From DASUDX01 sp036275365 (lineage in GTDB: Bacteria > Pseudomonadota > Gammaproteobacteria > Nevskiales > Nevskiaceae), in assembly GCA_036275365.1 (NCBI GenBank), contig DASUDX010000004.1:1-32485 (forward strand): 32,485 nucleotides of DNA. The letters are read 5' to 3'. The stretch's first letter is position 1, and each line of letters opens with the position of its first letter. Positions 8,047 through 15,828 of the stretch are shown in pieces. The translations under genes were made by a program, and so were the position numbers. A model generated the notes under the pieces. The model made no database searches. It was not told the DNA's origin and saw only the letters and a program-made list of their open reading frames with translations.

Positions 8047-9465
8047 ATGTCCCTGAAGCCCTACACCCGCCTGCTCCCGGGCGATCTCGACACCCCGGTC
8101 GGCGCCTATCTCAAGCTCGGCAACCGGCCCTACTCCTATCTGCTCGAATCGATGCAGGGCGGCGAGCGCTGGGGGCGCTACTCCTTCATCGGCCTGCCGG
8201 CGCGCGAGGGCCTGCGGATCCGCGATCGCCGCGTGCAGCTCTGGCGCGAGGGCGAGCCGGAACAGGTGTTCGAGGTGGACGATCCGATCGCCTGGCTGCG
8301 CGCCCACACCGTGCGCAGCGGGGTCACCCCGGCGCAGGGCCTCGGGCGCTTCGTCGGCGGCTGGGTCGGCTATGTCGGCTACGACAGCGTGCGCTTCTTC
8401 GAGCCGACCCTGCGCCTGGACCAGCCGGATCCGCTCGGCCTGCCCGATGTGCTGCTGATGCGCTCGGACGAGCTGCTGATCTTCGACACCCTCAAGGCCA
8501 CCATCACCCTGCTGGTCTATGCCGCCGACGCCGCCAGCGCCGAACGCCGGCTGGATGCCATCGAAGCCGGCCTCGCCGCGCCGGCGGCCGAGGGCCCGCG
8601 CCGGCTGCCGCCGCCGGATCCGCCGGCCCTGCCCTTCACCAGCACCTTCAGCCGCGAGGCCTATCTGGCCGCGGTGGCGCGCGCCCAGGCCTACATCGCC
8701 GCCGGCGACAGCTTCCAGATCCAGCTCGGCCAGCGCCTGAGCGCGCCGTTCCAGGCCCCGGGGGTGGCGCTTTACCGCGCCATCCGCCGCCTCAACCCCT
8801 CGCCCTATCTGTTCTGTCTGCATCTGGGCGATCACGAGGTGGTCGGCAGCAGCCCGGAGATCCTGGTGCGGCTGGAGGACGGCGAGGCCACCGTGCGCCC
8901 CATCGCCGGCACCCGCCCGCGCGGCGCCACCCCCGAGGCCGATCGCCAGCTGGAGGCCGAGCTGCTGGCCGATCCCAAGGAGATCGCCGAACACGTGATG
9001 CTGATCGACCTCGGCCGCAACGATGTCGGCCGCATCAGCCAGACCGGGGTGCGGGTCACCGAGCGCATGGTGGTGGAGCGCTACAGCCATGTCATGCACA
9101 TCGTCAGCGAGGTGCGCGGGCGGGTGCAGCCGGGGCTGGATGCCTTCGACATCCTCGCCGCCACCTTCCCCGCCGGCACCCTCACCGGTGCGCCCAAGCT
9201 GCGCACCATGGAGATCATCAGCGAGCTGGAGCCGGTGCGGCGCGGGGTCTACGGCGGCGCGGTCGGCTATCTGGGCTTCGATGGGCAGATGGACATGGCG
9301 ATCGCCATCCGCACCGCCATCGTCAAGGGCGGCCAGGTCCATGTGCAGGCCAGCGCCGGCGTGGTGGCCGACTCGCGCCCGGAGCTGGAATGGGAGGAGA
9401 CCCTGCACAAGGCGCGCGCGATGATGCGCGCCGCCGAGCAGGCGGCGGCCGGAGCGGCCTCATGA
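8047..9465 (+). CDS. trpE: Anthranilate synthase component I
   Basis: Chorismate to anthranilate with ammonia supplied by TrpG; first committed step of tryptophan synthesis; 472 aa. The N-terminal domain keeps LLES (residues 32-35), the region where tryptophan binds for feedback inhibition. The chorismate-binding domain has GDSFQIQLGQRLSAPF, VGSSPEILVR, IAGTRPRG, DLGRNDVGR, FPAGTLTGAPK and QASAGVVADS, all in the usual order. The TrpE identity over PabB is supported by linkage to trpD and trpC. The stop overlaps the trpG start (ATGA). No Shine-Dalgarno sequence is seen at the ATG at 8047. Confidence 0.97.
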   Translation: MSLKPYTRLLPGDLDTPVGAYLKLGNRPYSYLLESMQGGERWGRYSFIGLPAREGLRIRDRRVQLWREGEPEQVFEVDDPIAWLRAHTVRSGVTPAQGLGRFVGGWVGYVGYDSVRFFEPTLRLDQPDPLGLPDVLLMRSDELLIFDTLKATITLLVYAADAASAERRLDAIEAGLAAPAAEGPRRLPPPDPPALPFTSTFSREAYLAAVARAQAYIAAGDSFQIQLGQRLSAPFQAPGVALYRAIRRLNPSPYLFCLHLGDHEVVGSSPEILVRLEDGEATVRPIAGTRPRGATPEADRQLEAELLADPKEIAEHVMLIDLGRNDVGRISQTGVRVTERMVVERYSHVMHIVSEVRGRVQPGLDAFDILAATFPAGTLTGAPKLRTMEIISELEPVRRGVYGGAVGYLGFDGQMDMAIAIRTAIVKGGQVHVQASAGVVADSRPELEWEETLHKARAMMRAAEQAAAGAAS

Positions 9466-10043
9466 TCCTGATGATCGACAACTACGACTCCTTCACCTAC
9501 AACCTCGTGCAGTACCTGGGCGAGCTGGGGGCGGAGGTGGCGGTGCACCGCAACGACCGCATCGACATCGCCGCCATCGAGGCGCTGGACCCCAGCCACA
9601 TCGTGCTCTCGCCCGGGCCCTGCACACCCAACGAGGCCGGCATCTGCCTCGAGGTGCTGCAGGTGCTGGCGCCGCGCTATCCCATTCTCGGCGTCTGTCT
9701 GGGTCATCAGGCGATCGGCCAGGCCTTCGGCGGGGTGGTCAAGCGGGCACGGGTGGCCATGCACGGCAAGGTCAGCGACATCCACCACCGCGGCGAGGGC
9801 GTGTTCCGCGGCCTGCCCAGCCCCTACAGCGCCACCCGCTACCACTCGCTGATCGTCGAGGCCGAGACCCTGCCGGCCGCGCTGGAGGTGACCGCCTGGA
9901 CGGCCTTCGCCGATGGCCGCCGCGACGAGATCATGGGTCTGCGCCATCGCCAGCTGCGGGTGGAGGGCGTGCAGTTCCACCCGGAATCGATCCTCACCGA
10001 GCACGGCCACGCGCTGCTGCGCAACTTCCTCGAATCCGCCTGA
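9462..10043 (+). CDS. trpG: Anthranilate synthase component II (glutamine amidotransferase)
   Basis: Class I glutamine amidotransferase, 193 aa, that supplies ammonia to TrpE. The nucleophile is Cys79 in GVCLGHQ; the His173/Glu175 pair is in GVQFHPES; SPGPCTP forms the oxyanion region. The ATG at 9462 overlaps the trpE stop, implying coupled translation. Proteins of this type can also serve as PabA for folate synthesis. No separate pabA is in the window, so a dual role is possible but unproven. Confidence 0.97.
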   Translation: MILMIDNYDSFTYNLVQYLGELGAEVAVHRNDRIDIAAIEALDPSHIVLSPGPCTPNEAGICLEVLQVLAPRYPILGVCLGHQAIGQAFGGVVKRARVAMHGKVSDIHHRGEGVFRGLPSPYSATRYHSLIVEAETLPAALEVTAWTAFADGRRDEIMGLRHRQLRVEGVQFHPESILTEHGHALLRNFLESA

Positions 10044-10056
10044 CCCGGAGTGCCCC

Positions 10057-11091
10057 ATGCCCCTGAGCCCGCAGGACGCGCTGCAGCGCGTGATCGAGAA
10101 CCGCGAGATCTTCCAGGACGAGATGGTGGAGCTGTTCCGCATGCTCATGCGTGGCGAGATCTCGCCACTGATGAGCGCGGCCCTGCTTACCGGCCTGCGG
10201 GTGAAGAAGGAAACCGTGGGCGAGATCGCCGCGGCGGCCAGCGTGATGCGCGAGTTCGCCCGCAAGGTGGTGGTCGACCCGCCGCCCAGCCACTTCGTCG
10301 ACATCGTCGGCACCGGCGGGGATGGCGCGCACAGCTTCAACATCTCCACCGCCTCGATGTTCGTCGCCGCCGCCGCCGGCTGCACCATCGCCAAGCATGG
10401 CAACCGCGGGGTGTCGTCGAAATCGGGTAGCGCCGATGTGCTGGAGGCCCTGGGCGCGGTGATCGATCTGCAGCCCGAGCAGGTGGCGCAGTGCATCCAC
10501 GCCTGCGGCATCGGCTTCATGTTCGCGCCCAACCACCATCCGGCGATGAAGGTGGTGGCACCGGTGCGGCGGGAGATGGGCGTGCGCACGATCTTCAACA
10601 TCCTCGGCCCGCTGACCAACCCGGCCAACGCCCCGCAGATCCTGATGGGCGTGTTCCATCCGGATCTGGTCGGCATCCAGGTGCGCGTGCTGCAGCGCCT
10701 GGGCGCCCGCCGCGCCCTGGTGGTCTGGGGCAAGGACGGGCTCGACGAGCTGACCCTCGGCGCCGGCACCCTGGTCGGTGAGCTGCGCGACGGCGAGGTG
10801 CGCGAGTACGAGGTGCATCCGGAGGACTTCGGTCTGCCCATGGCCGGATCGCGCGCGCTGACGGTGGCCAGTGCCGCCGAGTCCGCCGAGCGCCTGATCG
10901 AGGCCCTGGACAACCGTCCCGGGGTGGCGCGCGACATCGTCAGCTTCAACGCCGGGGCGGCGATCTACGCGGCCGGACGCACCGACAGCCTCGCCGCCGG
11001 CATCGAGCGCGCCCGCAGCACGCTGGAGAGCGGCGCGGCGCGCGCCCGGCTCGACAAGTTCATCGCGGTGACCCGCAAGGTGGCGGCGTGA
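10057..11091 (+). CDS. trpD: Anthranilate phosphoribosyltransferase
   Basis: Transfers the phosphoribosyl group of PRPP to anthranilate; 344 aa. The PRPP-binding GTGGDG is at residues 85-90, followed by SFNIST, and KHGNR is at 113-117 with SSKSGSADVLEALG after it. The later RREMGVRTIFNILGPLTNP block is also intact. The start is the ATG at 10057, preceded by CCGGAG, one of the better ribosome-binding sites here, 13 bp after trpG. The longer upstream reading lies inside trpG. The stop overlaps the trpC start. Confidence 0.97.
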   Translation: MPLSPQDALQRVIENREIFQDEMVELFRMLMRGEISPLMSAALLTGLRVKKETVGEIAAAASVMREFARKVVVDPPPSHFVDIVGTGGDGAHSFNISTASMFVAAAAGCTIAKHGNRGVSSKSGSADVLEALGAVIDLQPEQVAQCIHACGIGFMFAPNHHPAMKVVAPVRREMGVRTIFNILGPLTNPANAPQILMGVFHPDLVGIQVRVLQRLGARRALVVWGKDGLDELTLGAGTLVGELRDGEVREYEVHPEDFGLPMAGSRALTVASAAESAERLIEALDNRPGVARDIVSFNAGAAIYAAGRTDSLAAGIERARSTLESGAARARLDKFIAVTRKVAA

Positions 11092-11885
11092 GCGACATCC
11101 TCGAGCGCATCCTGTCGCGCAAGCGCGAGGAGATTGCCGCGCTGGCCGCCCGCCAGCCGGCGGATCAGCTGGAGCGCGCGGCCCTGGCGGCCACCCCACC
11201 GCGCGGCTTTGCCGCCGCCCTGCGCCAGAAGGTGGCGGCGGGCGAGGCCGGGGTGATCGCCGAGATCAAGCGCGCCTCGCCGAGCAAGGGGCTGATCCGC
11301 GCCGAGTTCGACCCTGCCTGGCTCGCCCGCGACTATGCCCGCGGCGGGGCCGCCTGCCTGTCGGTGCTCACCGATGTCGATTTCTTCCAGGGCGCCGATG
11401 CCCATCTGCAGGCCGCGCGGGCGGCCTGCCCGCTGCCGGTGATCCGCAAGGATTTCCTGATCGATCCGCTGCAGATCCTCGAGGCGCGGGCGCTCGGCGC
11501 CGACTGCGTGCTGCTGATCGTGGCCGCCCTCGCCGATGCGGCGCTGCAGGCGCTGTTCCGGCTGGCGCGCGATCTGGGCATGGATGTGCTGATCGAGGTG
11601 CACGATGCGGTGGAGCTGGCGCGGGTGCGGGCCCTCAACCTGCCGGGCCCTCTGCTGCTGGGCGTGAACAACCGCAATCTGCGCAGCTTCGAGACCCGCC
11701 TGGAGACCACCCTGGACCTGCTCGGCGCGATGCCCGCAGACGCCGAGGTGGTGACCGAGAGCGGAATCGCCCACCCGGCCGATGTGGCGCGGATGCGCGC
11801 CGCCGGCGTGCAGCGCTTCCTGATCGGCGAATCGCTGATGCGCCAGCCCTCGCCGGGCTCGGCATTGCAGGCGCTGATCGCCTAA
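11088..11885 (+). CDS. trpC: Indole-3-glycerol-phosphate synthase
   Basis: Closes the indole ring by decarboxylative cyclisation of CdRP; TIM barrel, 265 aa, monofunctional (no fused TrpF domain). Key blocks are IAEIKRASPSKG (residues 57-68), DVDFFQG, IRKDFLIDPLQI, VLLIVAAL, VNNRNLRSF and TESGI. The start is GTG at 11088 overlapping the trpD TGA (GTGA). trpF, trpB and trpA are not downstream, matching genomes that keep them as a separate unit. The trp block ends here; the next gene, 38 bp on, is unrelated. Confidence 0.97.
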   Translation: MSDILERILSRKREEIAALAARQPADQLERAALAATPPRGFAAALRQKVAAGEAGVIAEIKRASPSKGLIRAEFDPAWLARDYARGGAACLSVLTDVDFFQGADAHLQAARAACPLPVIRKDFLIDPLQILEARALGADCVLLIVAALADAALQALFRLARDLGMDVLIEVHDAVELARVRALNLPGPLLLGVNNRNLRSFETRLETTLDLLGAMPADAEVVTESGIAHPADVARMRAAGVQRFLIGESLMRQPSPGSALQALIA

Positions 11886-11923
11886 GGTGCCCGGGCGGTC
11901 CTGCGTCCGTCCCGGAGCTTCCC

Positions 11924-12667
11924 ATGCACCCGATCCGTCTGCTCTCCGCGGCCCTGCTGCTGCTCGTGCTGTCTGCGCCGGCGGCGTCAGCCTCGTGGCG
12001 CCTCGGCGTCGAGGCCTGGGATCTGGAGGTCAGCGGCGAGGCCGAGGACGACAGCGGCCGGGTCGATTTCGCCCAGCTCGGCCTGTCCTCGCCGACCCGG
12101 GTGCAATGGCTGCTGGAGCGGCGTGCCGCCAGCGGCTCCTGGTGGCCGGATCTCTCGCTGCGCCACAGCGGCATCGAGGCCCGCGGCCGCCAGGTGGTGG
12201 ATACCTCGATCACCCTCGGCGATCTGGTGCTGGTGCCTGGCGAGTCGACCGCCGAGACCGAGGCCGACTTCGATGACCTCGCCCTGCACCTGAGCTATCC
12301 CCTGCTCGGTCGGGATACCCGGCTGTCGGCCGGGCTTGCGGTCAAGCGCCTCGACGGCGAGCTGGTGATCCGCGAGGTGGAGAGCGACAACGCCGACCGC
12401 GAGACGGTGGACCAGACCTTCCCGCTCGGCCTGCTGGCCTTCTACTGGCCGCTGCATCCGCGCCTGCAGCTGGGCGCCGAGGCGCTCTATGTGGAGTACC
12501 GCGACGATGCCCTGTACGAGCTGCAGGTGCATGCGCTGGTGCCGCTGACGCGCCGGCTCGAGCTGGTGGCCGGCTGGCAGCGCAAGGATTACCGTCTGCG
12601 CAATCGTGACTACCGCCTGGACGCCGAGGCCGATGGCCTGCGCCTGGGTCTGAGCCTGCGTTTCTGA
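11924..12667 (+). CDS. Predicted outer-membrane beta-barrel protein (TIGR04219-like)
   Basis: The 247-aa product has a clear Sec signal (MHPIRLLSAALLLLVLSAPAA, cleavage near ASA-SW). The mature part has alternating polar and apolar strands, for example LGVEAWDLEVSG, SGIEARG, DDLALHLSYPL, LQLGAEALYVEY, LELVAGWQ and LRLGLSLRF. It ends in Phe, the usual BAM recognition signature. Layout and length suit an eight- to ten-stranded barrel of the TIGR04219 type; that assignment is from memory of the family. Function unknown. It lies 9 bp upstream of the SDR gene, so the two probably share a transcript. Confidence 0.7.
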   Translation: MHPIRLLSAALLLLVLSAPAASASWRLGVEAWDLEVSGEAEDDSGRVDFAQLGLSSPTRVQWLLERRAASGSWWPDLSLRHSGIEARGRQVVDTSITLGDLVLVPGESTAETEADFDDLALHLSYPLLGRDTRLSAGLAVKRLDGELVIREVESDNADRETVDQTFPLGLLAFYWPLHPRLQLGAEALYVEYRDDALYELQVHALVPLTRRLELVAGWQRKDYRLRNRDYRLDAEADGLRLGLSLRF

Positions 12668-12676
12668 GGAGTCTGC

Positions 12677-13723
12677 ATGTCCGCCACCGCCGCCCCCGTT
12701 CTCGTCACCGGCGCCGCCGGCTATGTCGCCAGCTGGATCGTCCGCCGTCTGCTCGAGCAGGGCTACCGCGTGCACGGCACCGTGCGCGATCCGGCCAAGC
12801 CGCGCGGGCTGGAGCATCTGCACCGGCTGGCCGAGCAGTACCCGGGCCAGCTCACCCTGTTCGCGGCCGACCTGCTCCAGCCCGGCAGCTTCGCCGCCGC
12901 CATGCAGGGCTGCGAGGTGGTGATGCACACCGCCTCGCCCTTCATCACCAGCGGCTTCACCGATGCCGAGGCGGCCCTGGTGCGCCCGGCGGTGGAGGGC
13001 ACCCGCAATGTGCTGGAGACCTGCAACACGGTGGCCAGCGTGCGGCGGGTGGTGCTGACCAGCAGCGTGGTGGCGATCTACGGCGACAACGCCGACGCCG
13101 GCGGCCGGGTGCTCACCGAGGCCGACTGGAACACCAGCAGCAGCCTGCACCACCAGCCCTATCCGTACTCCAAGGTCTGCGCCGAGCGCGAGGCCTGGAA
13201 GATCCACGATGCCCAGACGCGCTGGCGGCTGGTCACCATCAATCCAGGGCTGGTGCTGGGCCCGGCGCTGACCCGGGCCAGCGACTCCTACAGCTTCACG
13301 GTGATCCGCCAGCTGGTGAACGGCACCATGTTCCTCGGCGCCCCGCCGCTGGACATCAGCGTGGTCGATGTGCGCGACGTGGCCGAGGCCCATCTGCGCG
13401 CCGCCTTCACCCCCGCCGCCGAGGGCCGCTACATCACCGCGGCGGCGACCACCCGCTTTCTCGCCCTGGGCCGGCTGCTGCGGAAGCGCTACGGCTCGCG
13501 CTACCTGTTCCCGCTGATGGAGGCGCCCAAGCCGGTGGTCTGGCTGATCGCCCCCCTCGCCGGGCTGACCCGCGGCTTCGTGCGCCTCAACGTCGGCCAT
13601 CCGCTGCGGCTGGACAACCGCCGCTCGCGCGAGGGGCTCGGGCTGCACTACCGCAGCCTGGAGGACACCGTGGTCGATCACTTCGAGCAGCTGCTGACCG
13701 ACGGCGTGATCCGCCGCCGCTGA
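12677..13723 (+). CDS. NAD(P)-dependent epimerase/dehydratase, dihydroflavonol-reductase-like
   Basis: Extended SDR protein, 348 aa. The Rossmann motif TGAAGYVA is at residues 11-18 (GxxGxxA form). The catalytic Tyr162-x3-Lys166 is in YPYSK, with Ser in LTSSVVAIYG. NPGLVLGP and the substrate-loop region follow. The pattern resembles dihydroflavonol-4-reductase/cinnamoyl-CoA-reductase relatives, which in bacteria reduce many aldehydes and ketones, so the substrate cannot be named. The ATG at 12677 follows TGAGGAG by 5-6 bases, a good ribosome-binding site that overlaps the stop of the preceding barrel gene. Confidence 0.87.
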   Translation: MSATAAPVLVTGAAGYVASWIVRRLLEQGYRVHGTVRDPAKPRGLEHLHRLAEQYPGQLTLFAADLLQPGSFAAAMQGCEVVMHTASPFITSGFTDAEAALVRPAVEGTRNVLETCNTVASVRRVVLTSSVVAIYGDNADAGGRVLTEADWNTSSSLHHQPYPYSKVCAEREAWKIHDAQTRWRLVTINPGLVLGPALTRASDSYSFTVIRQLVNGTMFLGAPPLDISVVDVRDVAEAHLRAAFTPAAEGRYITAAATTRFLALGRLLRKRYGSRYLFPLMEAPKPVVWLIAPLAGLTRGFVRLNVGHPLRLDNRRSREGLGLHYRSLEDTVVDHFEQLLTDGVIRRR

Positions 13724-13729
13724 CGGCGC

Positions 13730-13738
13730 TTATCCACA
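13730..13738 (+). promoter_or_regulatory. Single perfect DnaA-box sequence
   Basis: TTATCCACA lies 6 bp after the SDR stop codon, in the 93-bp gap before the cysteine-rich gene. It matches the DnaA consensus exactly but stands alone, with no AT-rich stretch or cluster, so it is not an origin. It could be a titration or regulatory site, or chance. Confidence 0.35.
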
Positions 13739-13816
13739 GGCGGCAGGAGTCTCTGACCACTGCCGGCCGGGGGTCAGCGGGGCTAGCGTCGGGACACGAT
13801 CCCCGCGGAGGCTGTC

Positions 13817-14101
13817 ATGACCCTTCTGCGCTTCAGCCTGATGGTGATTGCCTTGCTGATGACCGGGCTGAGCTGGGCGGGCGAGGTGCCCGCCTGTCTC
13901 GACCGCTGCGATGCCGGCTATCTCGAATGCCGCGCCGGCCACACCGCCACGCTCTGCCACGACCGCCGCGCCAGCTGCGTGGACCGCTGCGATGCCCAGC
14001 GCCTGCACCGCGGCACCCAGGCCCGCGCCCATCTCACCGCGGGCGAGCTGGACCGCACGCTGCGGCCGCGGGCCTGGCTGGCCCGCACCGACCGGGACTG
14101 A
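13817..14101 (+). CDS. Small secreted six-cysteine protein
   Basis: 94 aa, family not recognised. A Sec signal runs to about residue 21 (LLMTGLSWA-GE). The mature chain has six Cys at 27, 31, 38, 47, 54 and 58: two near-identical CxDRCDA units (CLDRCDA and CVDRCDA) flank two further cysteines. The spacings 3-6-8-6-3 are mirror-symmetric, which would suit a helical hairpin stapled by C27-C58, C31-C54 and C38-C47. The tail after residue 60 is Arg/His-rich and cysteine-free. GGAGG precedes the ATG at 13817 by 6 bases. The following 87 bp to the photolyase gene hold no obvious signal. Confidence 0.75.
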   Translation: MTLLRFSLMVIALLMTGLSWAGEVPACLDRCDAGYLECRAGHTATLCHDRRASCVDRCDAQRLHRGTQARAHLTAGELDRTLRPRAWLARTDRD

Positions 14102-14188
14102 GCCCGGTCCAGGGCGGGGACGAGGCCGGGGCTGAATCCGGCTTCGACGAAAAACGGCCGGGCGGAGGGCGCGGCGCATCATCGCGCC

Positions 14189-15727
14189 ATGCTGCATATC
14201 GTCTGGTTCAAGCGCGACCTGCGCCTGCACGATCACGCCCCGCTGGCGGAGGCGGCCGAGCAGGGCACGGTGCTGCCGCTCTACATCCTGGAACCCGGCC
14301 TCTGGCAGCAGGACGACGCCAGCGGCCGGCAGTGGCAGTTCGTCGCCGACGGCCTGCGCGAGCTGCGCGCCGATCTCGCCGCCCGCGGCCAGCCGCTGGT
14401 GGTGCGCCGCGGCGAGGCGGTGGCGGTGCTCGAAGAGCTGCGCCAGCGCTATGGCAGCGTGAGCCTGTGGAGCCACCAGGAAACCGGCAACGCCTGGACC
14501 TACCGGCGCGATCAGGCGGTGGCGGCCTGGGCGCGCGAGCACGGCATCGACTGGCAGGAGCGGCTGCAGCAGGGGGTGCACCGCGCCCTGCGCAGCCGGG
14601 ATGGCTGGGCCCGTCGCTGGGACAGCCAGATGGCCGCGCCCTGCGTGCCGGCGCCGCGCCAGCTGCCGCGCCTGCTGATCGACTGCGGCGACATCCCGGC
14701 CTGGCCGGTGGCCGGGCTGGAGGGCGATCACTGCCCGGGCCGCCAGCAGGGCGGCCGCCGCGCCGCCGAGGAGACGCTGCACAGCTTTCTCGAGCATCGC
14801 GGGGCCCACTACCACCGCGAGCTGTCCAGCCCGGAAACCGCCTGGGGCAGCTGCTCGCGGCTGTCTCCGCATCTGGCCTGGGGCACCCTGTCGATGCGCG
14901 AGGCGGCGCATGCGGCGCTCGACCGGCTGGTGCGCATCGGCGGGGATCCGGACAGCCAGCCCGGGGAGTGGCCGCGCGCCCTGCGCGCCTTCATCGGCCG
15001 TCTGCACTGGCATTGCCACTTCATCCAGAAGCTCGAGAGCGAGCCGCGCCTGGAGTTCGAGAACACCCATCCGGCCTATGACGGACTGCGCGAGCCGCAT
15101 TTCGACGAGACGCGCTTCCAGGCCTGGTGCGAGGGTCGCACCGGCCTGCCCTTCGTCGACGCCTGCATGCGCAGCCTGCGCACCACCGGCTGGCTGAACT
15201 TCCGCATGCGGGCGATGCTGGTGGCGGTGTCCAGCTACCACCTGTGGAACCACTGGCAGGGGCCCTCGCGCTTCCTCGCCCGCCAGTTCACCGACTACGA
15301 GCCGGGCATCCACTACCCGCAGGTGCAGATGCAGAGCGGGGTCACCGGCATCAACACGGTGCGCATCTACAACCCGGTCAAGCAGGGCCTGGATCACGAC
15401 CCGCGCGGCGAGTTCATCCGCCGCTGGGTGCCCGAGCTGGCCGGCGTCCCCAGTGCCTGGATCCACACTCCGTGGAAGCTCTCGGCCCTGGAGCAGGACC
15501 AGGCCGGCGTGCGCCTGGGCGTGGACTACCCGCTGCCGGTGGTGGATCCGGTCGAGGCGGCGCGCGCCGCCCGCGAGCGGATCTGGTCGGTGCGGCGCGG
15601 TCGCGACTTCCACGACCAGGCCGATGCCATCCAGGATCGCCACGGCTCGCGCAAGGCCGGCCTGCCGCCCACCCAGCGCCCGCCGCGCAACCGGCCCAGC
15701 CCGCAGCTGGACTTCGACCTGCACTGA
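14189..15727 (+). CDS. Photolyase/cryptochrome-family FAD protein, divergent type
   Basis: 512 aa. The N-terminal Rossmann domain starts MLHIVWFKRDLRLHDH, as in class I photolyases. The C-terminal FAD domain has WAWGSCSRLSPHLAWGTLS-like and RTGLPFVDACMRSLRTTGW segments. It departs from E. coli PhrB where the FAD-proximal NNGGWQW sequence should be: here the stretch reads YEPGIHYPQVQMQSGVTG and then GINTVRIYNPVKQG, so the FAD-proximal Trp and the nearby Asn appear to be missing. Repair activity should therefore not be assumed. I recall similar IYNP-type proteins annotated only as photolyase/cryptochrome in bacteria. The ATG at 14189 has no ribosome-binding site nearby. Confidence 0.88.
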   Translation: MLHIVWFKRDLRLHDHAPLAEAAEQGTVLPLYILEPGLWQQDDASGRQWQFVADGLRELRADLAARGQPLVVRRGEAVAVLEELRQRYGSVSLWSHQETGNAWTYRRDQAVAAWAREHGIDWQERLQQGVHRALRSRDGWARRWDSQMAAPCVPAPRQLPRLLIDCGDIPAWPVAGLEGDHCPGRQQGGRRAAEETLHSFLEHRGAHYHRELSSPETAWGSCSRLSPHLAWGTLSMREAAHAALDRLVRIGGDPDSQPGEWPRALRAFIGRLHWHCHFIQKLESEPRLEFENTHPAYDGLREPHFDETRFQAWCEGRTGLPFVDACMRSLRTTGWLNFRMRAMLVAVSSYHLWNHWQGPSRFLARQFTDYEPGIHYPQVQMQSGVTGINTVRIYNPVKQGLDHDPRGEFIRRWVPELAGVPSAWIHTPWKLSALEQDQAGVRLGVDYPLPVVDPVEAARAARERIWSVRRGRDFHDQADAIQDRHGSRKAGLPPTQRPPRNRPSPQLDFDLH

Positions 15728-15828
15728 AGCCGGTGCCGGCCGAGGGTGCTGGCGGCGGGCGGCGAAGCGGTTCAGGCTGTCCGCGCCGGTCCGCTTCTTG
15801 CGGGTCGACCTCGCCACCGGAGACTCCC

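Noticed and set aside
7126..9408. 760-codon open frame on the minus strand across rpe and trpE
   Set aside because: Antisense shadow of two well-conserved genes; low-complexity His/Gly/Ala product with no motif.
13730..13738. Replication origin suggested by a DnaA box
   Set aside because: Only one box, no AT-rich unwinding region and no dnaA, dnaN or gidA nearby.
14102..14188. Promoter or terminator between the six-Cys gene and the photolyase gene
   Set aside because: The GC-rich repeats of CCGG/GGCC pair in many weak ways and none has a T-tract or a credible -10/-35 pair.
13730..15817. 695-codon minus-strand frame across the photolyase gene
   Set aside because: Shadow frame; the plus-strand protein has clear family motifs and codon bias.
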